Part shown: positions 7,086-19,000 of the stretch, one piece after another | Layout of the letters: the number at the start of each line of letters is the position of its first letter | How positions within the stretch are numbered: position 1 is the first letter of the stretch | From: an uncultured Lachnospiraceae bacterium | GTDB lineage: Bacteria; Bacillota; Clostridia; Lachnospirales; Lachnospiraceae | Direction: 5' to 3' | Assembly: GCA_947626285.1 (NCBI GenBank) | Contig: CANQRR010000015.1 | Location: 1-61,462 of the forward strand | DNA length: 61,462 bases | The notes under the pieces: model-generated | Database searches by the model: none | What the model saw: only the letters and a program-made list of their open reading frames with translations | Told to the model about the DNA's origin: nothing | Made by a program: the position numbers and the translations under genes

Positions 7086-10000
7086 TCAGCTGCGCTTTCT
7101 GCGCTTGAGCAGCAGTGCCAGGATCAGCAGTAGTGCCGCCGCTGCCAGCAGTCCGACATAGAGCATGATCGGCGTCTCGTCGCCCGTCTTCACGGACTTC
7201 GTCGAGCTCGGAACCACAAACTCTTCCGTCTCCTCGCTGCTCTCCTTGCGCACCTCGGTCTTCTCGGTCTCGGATTCAGATTCGCTCTCCTGCTCGCGCT
7301 CCTGGTTCGTGATCACCACGGAGCCCTTCAGGTTCTCCTCGTCCATCGTCACCGTCGCGCCGTCCACGGTCACATCGTACTGGAACGACGCCGCTCCTGC
7401 CACCGGCCTGCCGGCCGCGTCGACCTCGGCCACGTACACCGTCGTCCTGCCGCCCTCCGGTACCGTCACCTTCACGATATCCGATACCATCGACAGCCCG
7501 CTCATCGCCAGCGGCACGATGTTCTTCGAAACATCCTTCGAGAGCGTCGTCAGCTCCGCGTCCGCGAAGATCCCCGCGTAGAACGTCTCATTGCTCGGCT
7601 GCAGCGCGCCGCCCGCATTCAGCAGCTGCTTCGTCACCGTCAGCTCACCCTCGCGGTAGAACTCTCTCGGTACCTCCGTGAACTGGTTGCGGAAGTAGAT
7701 CGTCTTCGTCCCGTCGCCCTTCGCGACCTCCACGACGTTGCCATCGTAGAAGTCCACACTGAACATCTCGCCCGTCGCCAGCGCTCCGCCGAAGCTGTTC
7801 AGCGCGAAGCCGTCCTTCGTCGTCTCTGCCACGTAGTAGGTCTTGCCGACCTCCAGATCCTCAAACGTCGTCGAAGATGTGTTCATGTTCTTGAACTCGA
7901 TCGGCTGGATCTCGGATACCCGGCTCGTCAGGGCCTCATCCTCGAACAGCGCCACATAGAAGGTCGCGTCCACCGCGTTCCACAGCTCATTGTTGTAGAC
8001 CAGCTGCTTCGTCACCACCAGGTTCGTGTCGACCGCCTCCGGGGCGTTCATCACATCCAGAGCTACCTTTACCTCAGCCTGCGTCTTATCCTCGCCAAGC
8101 CCGATCGCGAACTCGTACTTCTTCGGCTCGCCGTTCTCATCCAGCTCGATCTCATATCCTTCCGGCGCCTGCGTCTCTACGAAGTAGTACTCATTCGCCT
8201 TCAGGCCGCCGATCGTCAGCGTGCCGTCCATCTCGGTCAGGTAGGCCGCGTTGTTGTACAGCGCGTATCCGCTCTCGGCCTCATCGGTCTTGTAGTACAG
8301 CTGGAACGCCGCGCCCGCGAGCAGGCTGCCCGTCTCCTGATCCGTCTTCGTCAGTGTCACGGAGCCAACGATCGGTGCATCCTCTACCAGATATACCGTA
8401 TTGCCGTTCTCATCCGTTACTGTCTGCGCGTCGGTCGTCACCTTGCCGTCCTTGTCGATCGAGAACTCGATGTCGTTCGTGTAAGCGTATCCGTCCGGAG
8501 CGACTGTCTCACGCATCACGTACTTGCCGCCTGCCTTCAGTTTGTCACCAAAGTCGTGCGTCTCGTCCTCCTTCGAGATCCAGCTGTCGACCTTCGTCTC
8601 CACCGTGTTGCCGTTCTCGTCCGTCGTAAGCTCGTATACCGTGATCTCCGCGCCCGCGACTTCCTTGCTGTTGTCGCCGACCTCAGTCTTGTTCACGTGG
8701 AAGTGCAGCTTCGAATCCTCTACTAGGTATACCGTGTTGCCGTCCGCATCCGTCGTCGTCGGCATACCCGACTGGATCTCTCCGTCTGCAGTTACGTTGA
8801 ACTCGATATCCGATACATAATTGTAGCCGTTCGGAGCAACTTCTTCACGGAGCAGGTAGCTTCCGCCTGCCTTCAGCTTGCCGCCGAAATCGTGTGTCTC
8901 ACCCTTCTTTGAGGTCCAGCTGTCAAGCGCCTCGCCGACGATCTCGCCGTTCTCGTCTACCGCGTACACCGTGATCTCCGCGCCTTCAACCTCTGCGCTC
9001 TCATCGCCAAGCTCCGTCTTGTTCACGTTGAACTTGACCTTCACGTCGTTTACAAACTTAATATCACCTGTGTAAGTCTCATTCTCTACAGTCACCGCTT
9101 TCTGTACATCCAGAGTACCATCGCCGTTGTCCTTCGGCGTAACGGTTACCGTGTAGATCGTCGTATCGAAGTAGTAATCATCACCCTCCGCGATCTCCTT
9201 CACGGTGTAGGTGAATGTCTTATCCACATCCTCGATACCGTATTCCACAATATCCTCAAACTTGATATTGCCCTGCTCGTCGTTCTGGACTCTCCCAACC
9301 TCTGCTCCGGTCTCATCCAATACCACGAACGAGAAAGTACCCATCGTCGTCTCCGGATTCTCCATCGCCTTGACCGCGTCAAGAGAGAGTGTGCCGGTCG
9401 CCGCATAAGTGTTCACAAACGCTGCCGTCGCTGTGCCGGTCGCCTCCTCAGTAACAGTCTGCGTAACGCCCTGTACCTCGCCATCCTTCTTCGTCACGAC
9501 ATCTGCAGTCAGAACGCCTTTGTGATCATCAATGATCGTTACTTCATAGGTATATACCGTATCATCGTAGGTCACGCCGTCAAGGACATTCCCGTTCTCC
9601 TTCGCTTCCTCAGGAATAACCTCTTGGATCGTATAGATATAAGTATAACCTCTGTCGGCCTTCTTAAAGGTGTGCTTCGCAAACTTTGCAAGCGCACGGA
9701 TTGCTCCGTCTTCACCAGCGTCTTCAAGAGTCAGCGTCTTCGTCTCAGTCCAGCCGCCGTCTGCTACGATGTTACCTTCCGCGTCCCTCTTCTCAACCGT
9801 CAGCTCGAAGGTGTACGTCTCGCCGTCCGCCTTAGGAGCCGGACGTCCGTTCACGGTCTTCGTCACCTCAGGCTGGAAGTCCACATCGTTTGTCTCGTAG
9901 GTGTTGACATACTCGACACTGATCGTCGGCGTTGTTGCGCTGATCGTGCCGCTGGCGACTGTACCATTAACTACACCATCAGAATCCTTAATTGTAGTGG

Positions 10001-13000
10001 TGTACGGATCGTCTTCCGTCTTGATCTCCTCTACCGTATACGCAGTGCCATAGTAGATGTCACCAATCGTCGCGGTCTGGCCGCCCTTCAGAGTAAGCCT
10101 GCCATTTTCAATCGTTACAGTCGAACCGTCCTCACGCGTTACCATACCGTTGTACAGGCTGCCGCCCAACGTCACCTCAAACGTAAAGCTGTCATCCTCA
10201 GAACCGTCAATATTGGTCTTCTTAATCTGCAGACTACCCTTCCTGTTCTTATTGACAAAGGTTGCCTCAACTTCGTCTGAATGTTTCGGAAGCGTCACAG
10301 TCCATGCGCCGGTCGCAGTCTTCTTCAACGTCGCACCGCTTACTGTTACCTCTTCGCCGGTTCCATCCTCTGCCATAACCGTAGCAGATTCAATCGTATA
10401 TTGCGAACCGGACTTCTCTACCTTAACGGTCGCCGTATATACAGTCGTATCGTAAATCACGTTCGGATCTTCTTCTTCGTTTTTCTGCTCCTCACGAATC
10501 GTGAAGTGATACGTGCCCGCCTGATTGAACGTGATATCTTCGAACTTGAACGTGCCAACCTTGGTACCGTCCGCCTCCTCTGTGATCTCATTCTCAATTC
10601 TCAGGCTGCCGCCTGCTGTTCCGTTAATGATCGCCTTAGGATCATCCGTCGACTCCTCCTCCAAAATGAAGGTGAAGTCATCCTCTGTCAGATCACGTCC
10701 CACCAGCTTCTTATCGCCATCGAAGCTCAAGGTGATCGTATCCGGGTAGGTATTTGTCACGGTCACGCTCTGCGACGTTGCATCGCCGAGCGGTATGCCC
10801 GCATCCAAGTCGACGTTGCTTCCATCTACCGTGTAAGTATACGCCGCTACATAGTTGCCTTCCGACGTCTCAGTAACCGTATAATTGCCCTTCTTCAGCC
10901 CAGTGATCGTCACGGTATTATCAGCATTCATCTTGAAGATGATCGTCTTGCCGTCGTCACTTACGGAGAAAGAACCTGCAATCTCGCCATCTACATCAGC
11001 GCCCGACACGTCTTCTTCGTCTGTTCCGGCTACCTCGATCTCATATACATCCGTTGTATAGAGATCCTTCGTCTCGCCCGTCACAACCTTTTTAATCTTC
11101 AGCTCGCCGATCTCCGGATAGGTGTTCTTCACTTCCACAGATGTGGACTTATTGTTCTCGATTTCTACCTTAGGAGCGTCCGTGCGGTCTTTCATATCTC
11201 CCTCAGCATCCTCCGCAACCTCACCATTCACCTTCACAGAATAGGTCGCTGCAAAGTTTGCATCCTCCGGCAGTTCCTCAGTCACAATGTAATCACCTGG
11301 CATCAGTCCGCTGATCTTCACCGTCACATCCTTCGGCATATGAAGAACAATTCTATCCTTGTTCTTCTGTACTTGTTCACTTGTAGCCAGTATGCCATCA
11401 AAGGTTACTTCGATCTCGTCAGAAGACAAATCCGCGCCCTTCGGTCCTCCGGTCACAGTGATCGTATACGTCTCAGAGGTCGGAGCCCATGTGCCGTCTG
11501 TCTTCTTGACAATCGAAAGCTCGCCCTCGTTCGTGTAGGTGTTCGTAATCTTCACACTGCCGTCTTTTGCGGTCGGAGTGAGTTTCACGGTTGCACCAGT
11601 GCTATCTGTTCCGCTTTCTTCGCCGCCTGTCACATTGTAGGTCGCCCCATAGTTTACACCATCCGACGTTTCCTCCGTCACGGTATAGCTACCCACCGGA
11701 AGCTCCGTGAACTCAACCACATCGTTTGCACCCAGCGTGAAGGTATAGGAATACATGCCATCCTTCTCTTTTACGTCATTCTCTTCAAACGACGTCGGCT
11801 CGCCACTATTGATCTGCACTTTCGCTTTCGCAAAGTTCTTCGTACTGCTCACAGTGACTCTGTATTCCTCACCTTCCGGAGCTCTGCCGGACACTACCTT
11901 CTGCACGGACAGACTACCGTAGGTGTATGTGTTCGTGAAATTGAAATTGGTATTGTCTACATCTGTCTTCGTAGCAACCAGCTCGTTAGTCACTTCATCC
12001 TTTGTGACAACTACTGTAATCTTGTGCAGTCTGGTATCGTTCGTGAAGCCGCCGTCACCGTCCGTCACCGTCACAGTTTCCTTGATTACATAATAATGAG
12101 TGCCTACATCCGTGTAACCAATCGAGTCAAAGCTGAAGTTTTTGCTGCCTGCTGCTGTCAGATCGTTGATAGACGCGCTGCCTATCGACGTAGCGCCATC
12201 CAGACTATACTCATCATCCGTCTCGTACAGCTCGAATGTAAACGTCGCCTGCGGCGCCGTCGTGCCACCTACAACATTGAGCGTCTTCGTACCGCCGAAA
12301 TCTACGCTTGCCTTAGTCGGGTAGGTATTCGTCACGATCACTTTAACCGTATCGCCATCCTCTACCGTCACGGTTCCGCCTACGACGCCTTCCGTCGATT
12401 CTGCGTCTTCTGTTACGCCATCGACCGTTGCCGTATACAGAGCAGCCGTCTCCCCAGTCGGAAGGATCTCCTCCACCGTATACTCACCGATCGGCAGCCC
12501 GCTAAACGTCACGATCTCGTCCCTCGCGATTGTGAACTGCCTGCCAATCTCCACATTATTACCCGCAGCGTCAGTTCCGTACACAGACGTCGTGGTCTTC
12601 GGAGCTCCCACAGGAGACTCTATCTTGATCTTCTCGTCGTTCCAGTTTATCTTATCATTTGTCACTCTGACGGTGTACTCATCCGATGTATGCGCAGCAA
12701 TCGTATACGAATCGCCGGCAACGATTTTCTCTACTTCAAGCGTGCCGCGCTTCTCGCGGTTCGTGAAGGTCTTATCCGGAAGCGTAAACGCGTTGTCCGC
12801 CGGAAGATTCTCTGCGCCCTCATCCGCGCCGCCGTAGACCTCAGTAGCAATCACTTGCGGGATCTCACTGCCGTCCTCAGCCTTGACTGTCTTGATCGTC
12901 TCAATCTTCGCCTCGGTAATCTCATAAGTCGTGCCATCATCGGTCTTCGCAACCGTTATGGTCACGCGATATTTTGTCTTATCATACTCGATACCACTGT

Positions 13001-16000
13001 TATCCTCATCCTCTACTTCGGATACCTCGAACACATAAGTACCTGCCGCGCTGAAGGTGATACCATTGAAGGTGAACGTTTCACCTGCATTCTGCACCGT
13101 CAGACTGCCGTCTGCATCCGCCGCATCAATAGCAACACCGTCCGGCCCATCCACCTTAATCAGCTTGAAGCTGTACGTCCCGAGCAAACCATCCTCAACC
13201 TGCTTCGTACCCTCCAGGCTCATAGACACATTCTTCGGGTAGGTATTCGTGATTGCAATGGTCTTCTTGTCCTGATATCCAAGAACGACCTTCTCATTGC
13301 TTTCGCCCGCAACCGTCGCGCCGTCCTTGCTCACTACATAGCTCGCCACATATCCTGTGCCGGACTCCTCCGTTACCGTATAGGTTCCCACCGGAAGATT
13401 ATTCAGCGTAACCGTCTCATCGCCCTTGATCTTGAAGGACTTGCCGACGACTACATCTTCTTCGCCTTCCTTGGTTTCCGTAATATCGGTCGATTCCGCA
13501 CCATCTACAGTCACATGGCTCCAGTCAACATCAGCCGTCACATTGACTGTATAAGTAGTGTTCGGATCTACGTCCACATTGCCTTTGATAACCGTCTTGC
13601 TCACAAGGAGCGTGCCGGTCTTCACATCGTTGATGAAGGAAGCTGTCGCGCCGTCCTTCTCATATTCCGGAAGCCCAAACAGCTCGCCATCCTCAGGCCA
13701 CTCGCCGTCCTCTGCATTCTTATCGTAGGTCTTGCTCTCGCCACTCTTGCTGTTCGTAATCTCAACCTTGGTAATCTGGTAATCGCCGTTGACATTATCC
13801 ACATTCACAATTACCGTGTAGATGATGTCGTCCTTATTCACATCCGTATCATCAGGATCATTCTCACCTATTTTAAACGTGTACTCCCCATTCTTCGTGA
13901 AGGTGATTGAACCAAAGTCGATTTCCGTATCGCTATTGTAAATCTTTTCTTCATGTTCAAGCGTTGCACCGTCTTTGTTTCCTTCCGGTACAGTGGATTC
14001 CAGATTAATATAGAAGCTATATTTCTGACTCTCCAGCTTCTTGCCGACTACTGCCTTGGTGCCCTTCAGCGTCATAGAAGTCTTGTTCGGGTAATGGTTG
14101 TTGACCGTTACCGTGCCCTCGGTCTTCTCGCCGCTCAGATTCACCGTTGCAGACTCCGAGCCTTCCGTTGCCGGATCCACCGTAAACTTCTTCGTGAAGC
14201 CGCTTCCTGCCTCTGTTACCGCATAATTGCCTGCCGGCAGATTCTTAAACCTCACACTGCCATCCTTACGCAGCTTGAAGGTAACCTTGCTTCCATCATT
14301 GCTCGGCACACCGGGCTCATATTTCTCGTTAGACTCGCCTACGTTCTCTGTCGTAAACGCACCTGCCGGGCCTTCCACCGTGATCTTATACCACGTCTCT
14401 TGCTCTGCCTCGTCACTCGGAGCCGTAGTGCCATCAACCTTCTTCGTGATCTCCAGTGCGCCCTTGTTCTTATAGTCGTTCTGAACCTCGACACTGACAG
14501 TATCCTTGTAACCGAAGTAGAACTCTACCTTTGCACCTGGCGTCGTTGTCGCCTCGTTCTCCGTCACAGTCACCTGTGTCGTGAACGCCTCGTTCTGCGT
14601 CGTCTCCTCTACAACGTAATTGCCCGGAGCAAGATTCCTAACAACAATCTCCTCGCCAGCTTTCAGCTTAACCGTAATCTTCAAACCATCCGCCGCAAGA
14701 GCGCCTTCTACCTCAGTCTCTACAGACGTATTGTCCGCACCGACCGCAACCTTATAAACCTCTGCGCCGGTCATAGTCGCTCCGTCTTTACGGGAGATCT
14801 CAATCTCATATTCCGTCGTATCAGCATCCGGAAGCCACGTGCCGGTCACCTTCTTGCGCACACGAAGCTCACCCTGATTCGGGTATGTGTTCGTCACGGT
14901 CACACTGCCGCTCGTCGTCTTACCTTCGCCCTGTTCAAGCTCAACGTTCACGCCATTCTCGTCCACGACCGCAACTCCGCCTTTATACGTGGCGCTGTAG
15001 TCACCTGTCTCAGCCACCGGGATAATCTCTTCTACATGATAAGTCCCGAGCGGAAGCTGCGTGATCTTCGCCTTCTGGGAACCCTTCAGCTTCAGAACAA
15101 TAACCGTATTGTCCAACGTAAGCTGAGCCGCAGTCACGGCCTGTGCCTCGCCAAACTCACCGTCATCCCCTGTAACGGCTACCATCGCGCCGCTGAGATC
15201 CTTGTCCTCCATATTGGTGACATAGATCGTATATTCTTTATTCGGATCTGCAACATCCTCGGACGCCAAGACAGCCTTCTCGACTACAAGATCTCCGTAC
15301 GTATAGGTGTTTGTAAAGTCAAGACCGTAGAATATACCGTCCTCCGCTTTTCTAAGCGTTTTAGCCTTTTCAGTCGGAGAGACAATAGACACTGCCGCCT
15401 CCAGATCCTTGCCATCCACAGACTTTGTCACATCAACCTTAATGACATACGTCGTGCCGTCATAGGTGAAACCTTTCTCCTCATCCGTCACTGTCTCCTT
15501 GACGATATAATAATACGTGTTCGCTTCCTTATAGGTAAGAGCACCCTTTACAGCTTCCCCAAGCGAAGCCTCATTAAATACAAAGCTTCCGTCCTCACCG
15601 TTCTCCAGAGGCATCGTTACATCTACAGACTTGATTGCATCGCCGTTTGTCTCATATTTACCATCCTCTGTCTTAACCGCATTGTAAAGCTCGAACGTAA
15701 ATGTCGCGTTCGGATATACCGTATTCTCGTCAACACCCGTGCCCTTTACTTCCACATGCTTCTTGCCGCCAAAGGCCACGCTCACCTCGTTCGGATAGGT
15801 GTTCGTAATCTTGACCGTATGGCCGTCAGGAATTTCCTTTTCATCCGGCACTTCTACATCAATGCCACCAGTCTTTTTCGTTTCACCTGCGTCTACCACA
15901 TAGGACGCCTCGTAAGCAACCTCGTCCTCAATAAACTCCTCTACATGGTAAACTCCGATCGGAAGTTTATCGATCATTACAATATCATCTTTGCTGATAG

Positions 16001-19000
16001 AGAACTGCAAACCGATCACTTCATCAGGATTTTCTTTTGAGCACAACAAGCCAAGGCTCTTTCCAGCATTGTCTTTAAGAACCTCATCCCACTGCTCTTT
16101 TGTGAGGCTGCCCGTCACATGAACAGTGTATATTGCTTTATCGTCCGCCGTATTACCAAGTACTTCCTTCGTGACAGACAGTTTGCCCTTCTTCACGCGG
16201 TTCACGAAGGTGTTATCGGAATTAATCGTGTAAACGTCACCTTCAACCGCGATAATTGCATCAGTCACTGCGCTCTCCGCGTCACTCTTATCCGCTTTCT
16301 TCGTTGCGGTCACGCTCTCTACCTTATACTGATACGGCGTTACAGACTTATCCAGCACAACCACGACTGTTATCGTATATTCCGCAGCATCATATTCAAT
16401 ACCGTCATCCTCTGATTCCGGAATGTTCTCAGACAGCGTGAACGTATACGTTCCTTCCTTACTGAACGTAAATCCGTCAAACAGAATTTCACCGCTTGCA
16501 TTATTGCCGCGCACAATACCCGCGTTCTTCAGATCATCTGTCAGATCGTTACCTTCAACATCCTTCACAACAAGCCCCGCAGAATCGCTGGTCAGCTTCA
16601 ATGTGAAGTTGTAATCACCAGCACCAAGCGTTCCGTTCGTCAGAGCCTTGTTCGCTTTCAGGCTCATCTCTGCATCCGTCGGATAGGTATTCGTCACGCC
16701 CACAGATGCAGACGTCACGTCTTTCGTTATCTCGACAGTCACCGGGGCGTTCTGCTTATCTGTCGAACCGCCAACCGTGTACTCCTTGATAAATTTTCCG
16801 CTCGACGTTTCTTCAACCACATACTTGCCCTTCGGCAGCTTGCTCAGAGTAACCGTCTCTCCGGTCTTGAAGGAGAACTTCACGGAATTCGCTGTAATCT
16901 TCGCCTGCGTTGTAATATCCTGATCGCCCTTCTTCACCTTCACACCGCTCATGTCGATGCCGGTCTGACCCTCAACCGGTTTAACCGTCACTTCATAAGA
17001 AGCATCCGACGGCTCTACGCCGGACACTGTCTTGGTGACAGAAAGCTCGCCAAGACGCTCATTGTTGAAGAGTACATTTTCGAAGGATTCAAGCTCATCC
17101 ACCTTGGAGAGATCAATATTCCCACTACTGAAGACATTGTTCTTATTTGCATCTGTGTCATTCTTGACCTTATAATAGGTAATCTTTGTCTTAAGCGGGC
17201 GAAGACTGCCATCTATCTCCACATGCGCAATGTACTGATCTGTTGCATAAATATAATTACCGTCACCAACTTTCTCCTCAATCAGATACCATGCATCCGC
17301 CTGTGTCCAAAGATTCTCAAGCTTAAGACCGCTAAAAATAATCTCTCCGCCGTTGTTGTTCGTTTTATCAACGATTTGCCACGTTTCCCCATTAAACTTT
17401 TTCAGCGTAAAGGTAAACGTTTCCCCCTCAGCGGGGATATCTGTGGTATCGATCGTCTTTGTACCTTTAAGATCAAATGAACCATCAATCACTATGTTAT
17501 TCGTAAATTCTGCCGTTGGAACTTCAGTCGTGTTCCCTGCAGTCACCGTCCCTGTCCAGATTCCGAAAGAAGGCGCAGTCACTTCAATATCGCTTTCTTT
17601 ATCCAAGACCTCTGTTACGGTATACTCACCCGGCGTCAAATTATCAAGCTGAACCCAACTTGATTCTCCGTTCTTAATTTGAATCGAAATCGATTCTTCG
17701 TATCCATTCGGGCCTTCCACTTTGAACGTATACGTTCCATCTGCAAGCGTACCCTCTGTCGGATTGCCGTTAATCGTTACGTTTTTCTTAATCTTGAGGC
17801 TGCCCGTCTCCTCTCCGGTAGTGTTGTTGAAAATAACTTCATCCTCAGGAATAGACTCACCTAAAAGATTCTCATTAATAGAATTATCTGCGTCAATAAG
17901 AGCTTTCGGAGATTCAGCACTCGTCTTGTAATACTTCTTCTCCGTGACAAACCATTCCGTCGTAGTCGTACCATTAATAGTTTCGCTCTTTTTTTCTACA
18001 TGTACTTTTACTACATAAAGAATCTTTGAAATCTCATATCCATCAATCGGAGTCCAATCTTCACGAATCAAATACCAGTGATCGCCCTCCGAATTTTCAC
18101 CATATTCTTGATCCTCAAAGGCAATCTTCGCGCCATCATTCGTTACATTATCAATATTGTCCCATATTCCATTGGCTAACTTATCTAAGTAAAATATAAA
18201 TTTCCCATTTTCCTCAGCGCTTGGAGCCTGCCCGTCTACATACTTCGAGGCATGGAATCCCTCCTGATCCGGAATCAAAGTCTCACCAGTATATGGCCAC
18301 ATATGCCCTTCGCCATTAAGTGTGACACTCTTACCAATCAAGCAACCACTATAATTACCGTTCCCAGTTATGATATCTGCATAAGGAGCAATCACATGAC
18401 CGAACATCGGAGCATCAGACATCAACACTTTTGTCGCATTCGGAAATGTGAATACGATTGACGTACCTGTTGCGTCGCCCTCTGTAGTATTAAGTGTTAC
18501 CCCATTAACAGACTTGATTATCGGAACATGAACTTCCCCTGAATCCTCGATATTGATAATTGTTTTTGTATTATGAATCGAACCGTCTCCGATTAATTCA
18601 ATATGAAAGCCATTATTATCAATATGGCATTTATCTCCCAGTGTCAATGATACTTTAGAACCCAGCTCTATTTGAAATGGGGCTCCATTTTGTCCATACC
18701 AGTTTCCATTTGGTGCCGTCTCTGGTATCTCTTTTGTCTCTGTATCACCAACTAAATAATTCATACCAGATACAACAGCATTTCTTAAAGTATTCCAATC
18801 AACATATTTATCTGTTCTATAGATTGGTGCACTTCCACCACTACTCCCGGCTCCTCCTACGCCAATCTCGTTGTATATACTCGTAGAGTTGTTTAAATAC
18901 TTTCCACCGTTTGCACCGTTTTCACCGTCAGGAATATCACAACGATCTGTAACAGTATTATTAGTGCTTCCTACATACAAGGGCTTCCAATAGTATGTGT

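Noticed and set aside
10281-16040. Very long plus-strand open frames (up to about 1200 codons) opposite the adhesin gene
   Set aside because: They mirror the codon pattern of the real gene, are rich in Arg/Leu/Ile/His with no domain, and lack ribosome sites. They are antisense shadows of the repeat gene.
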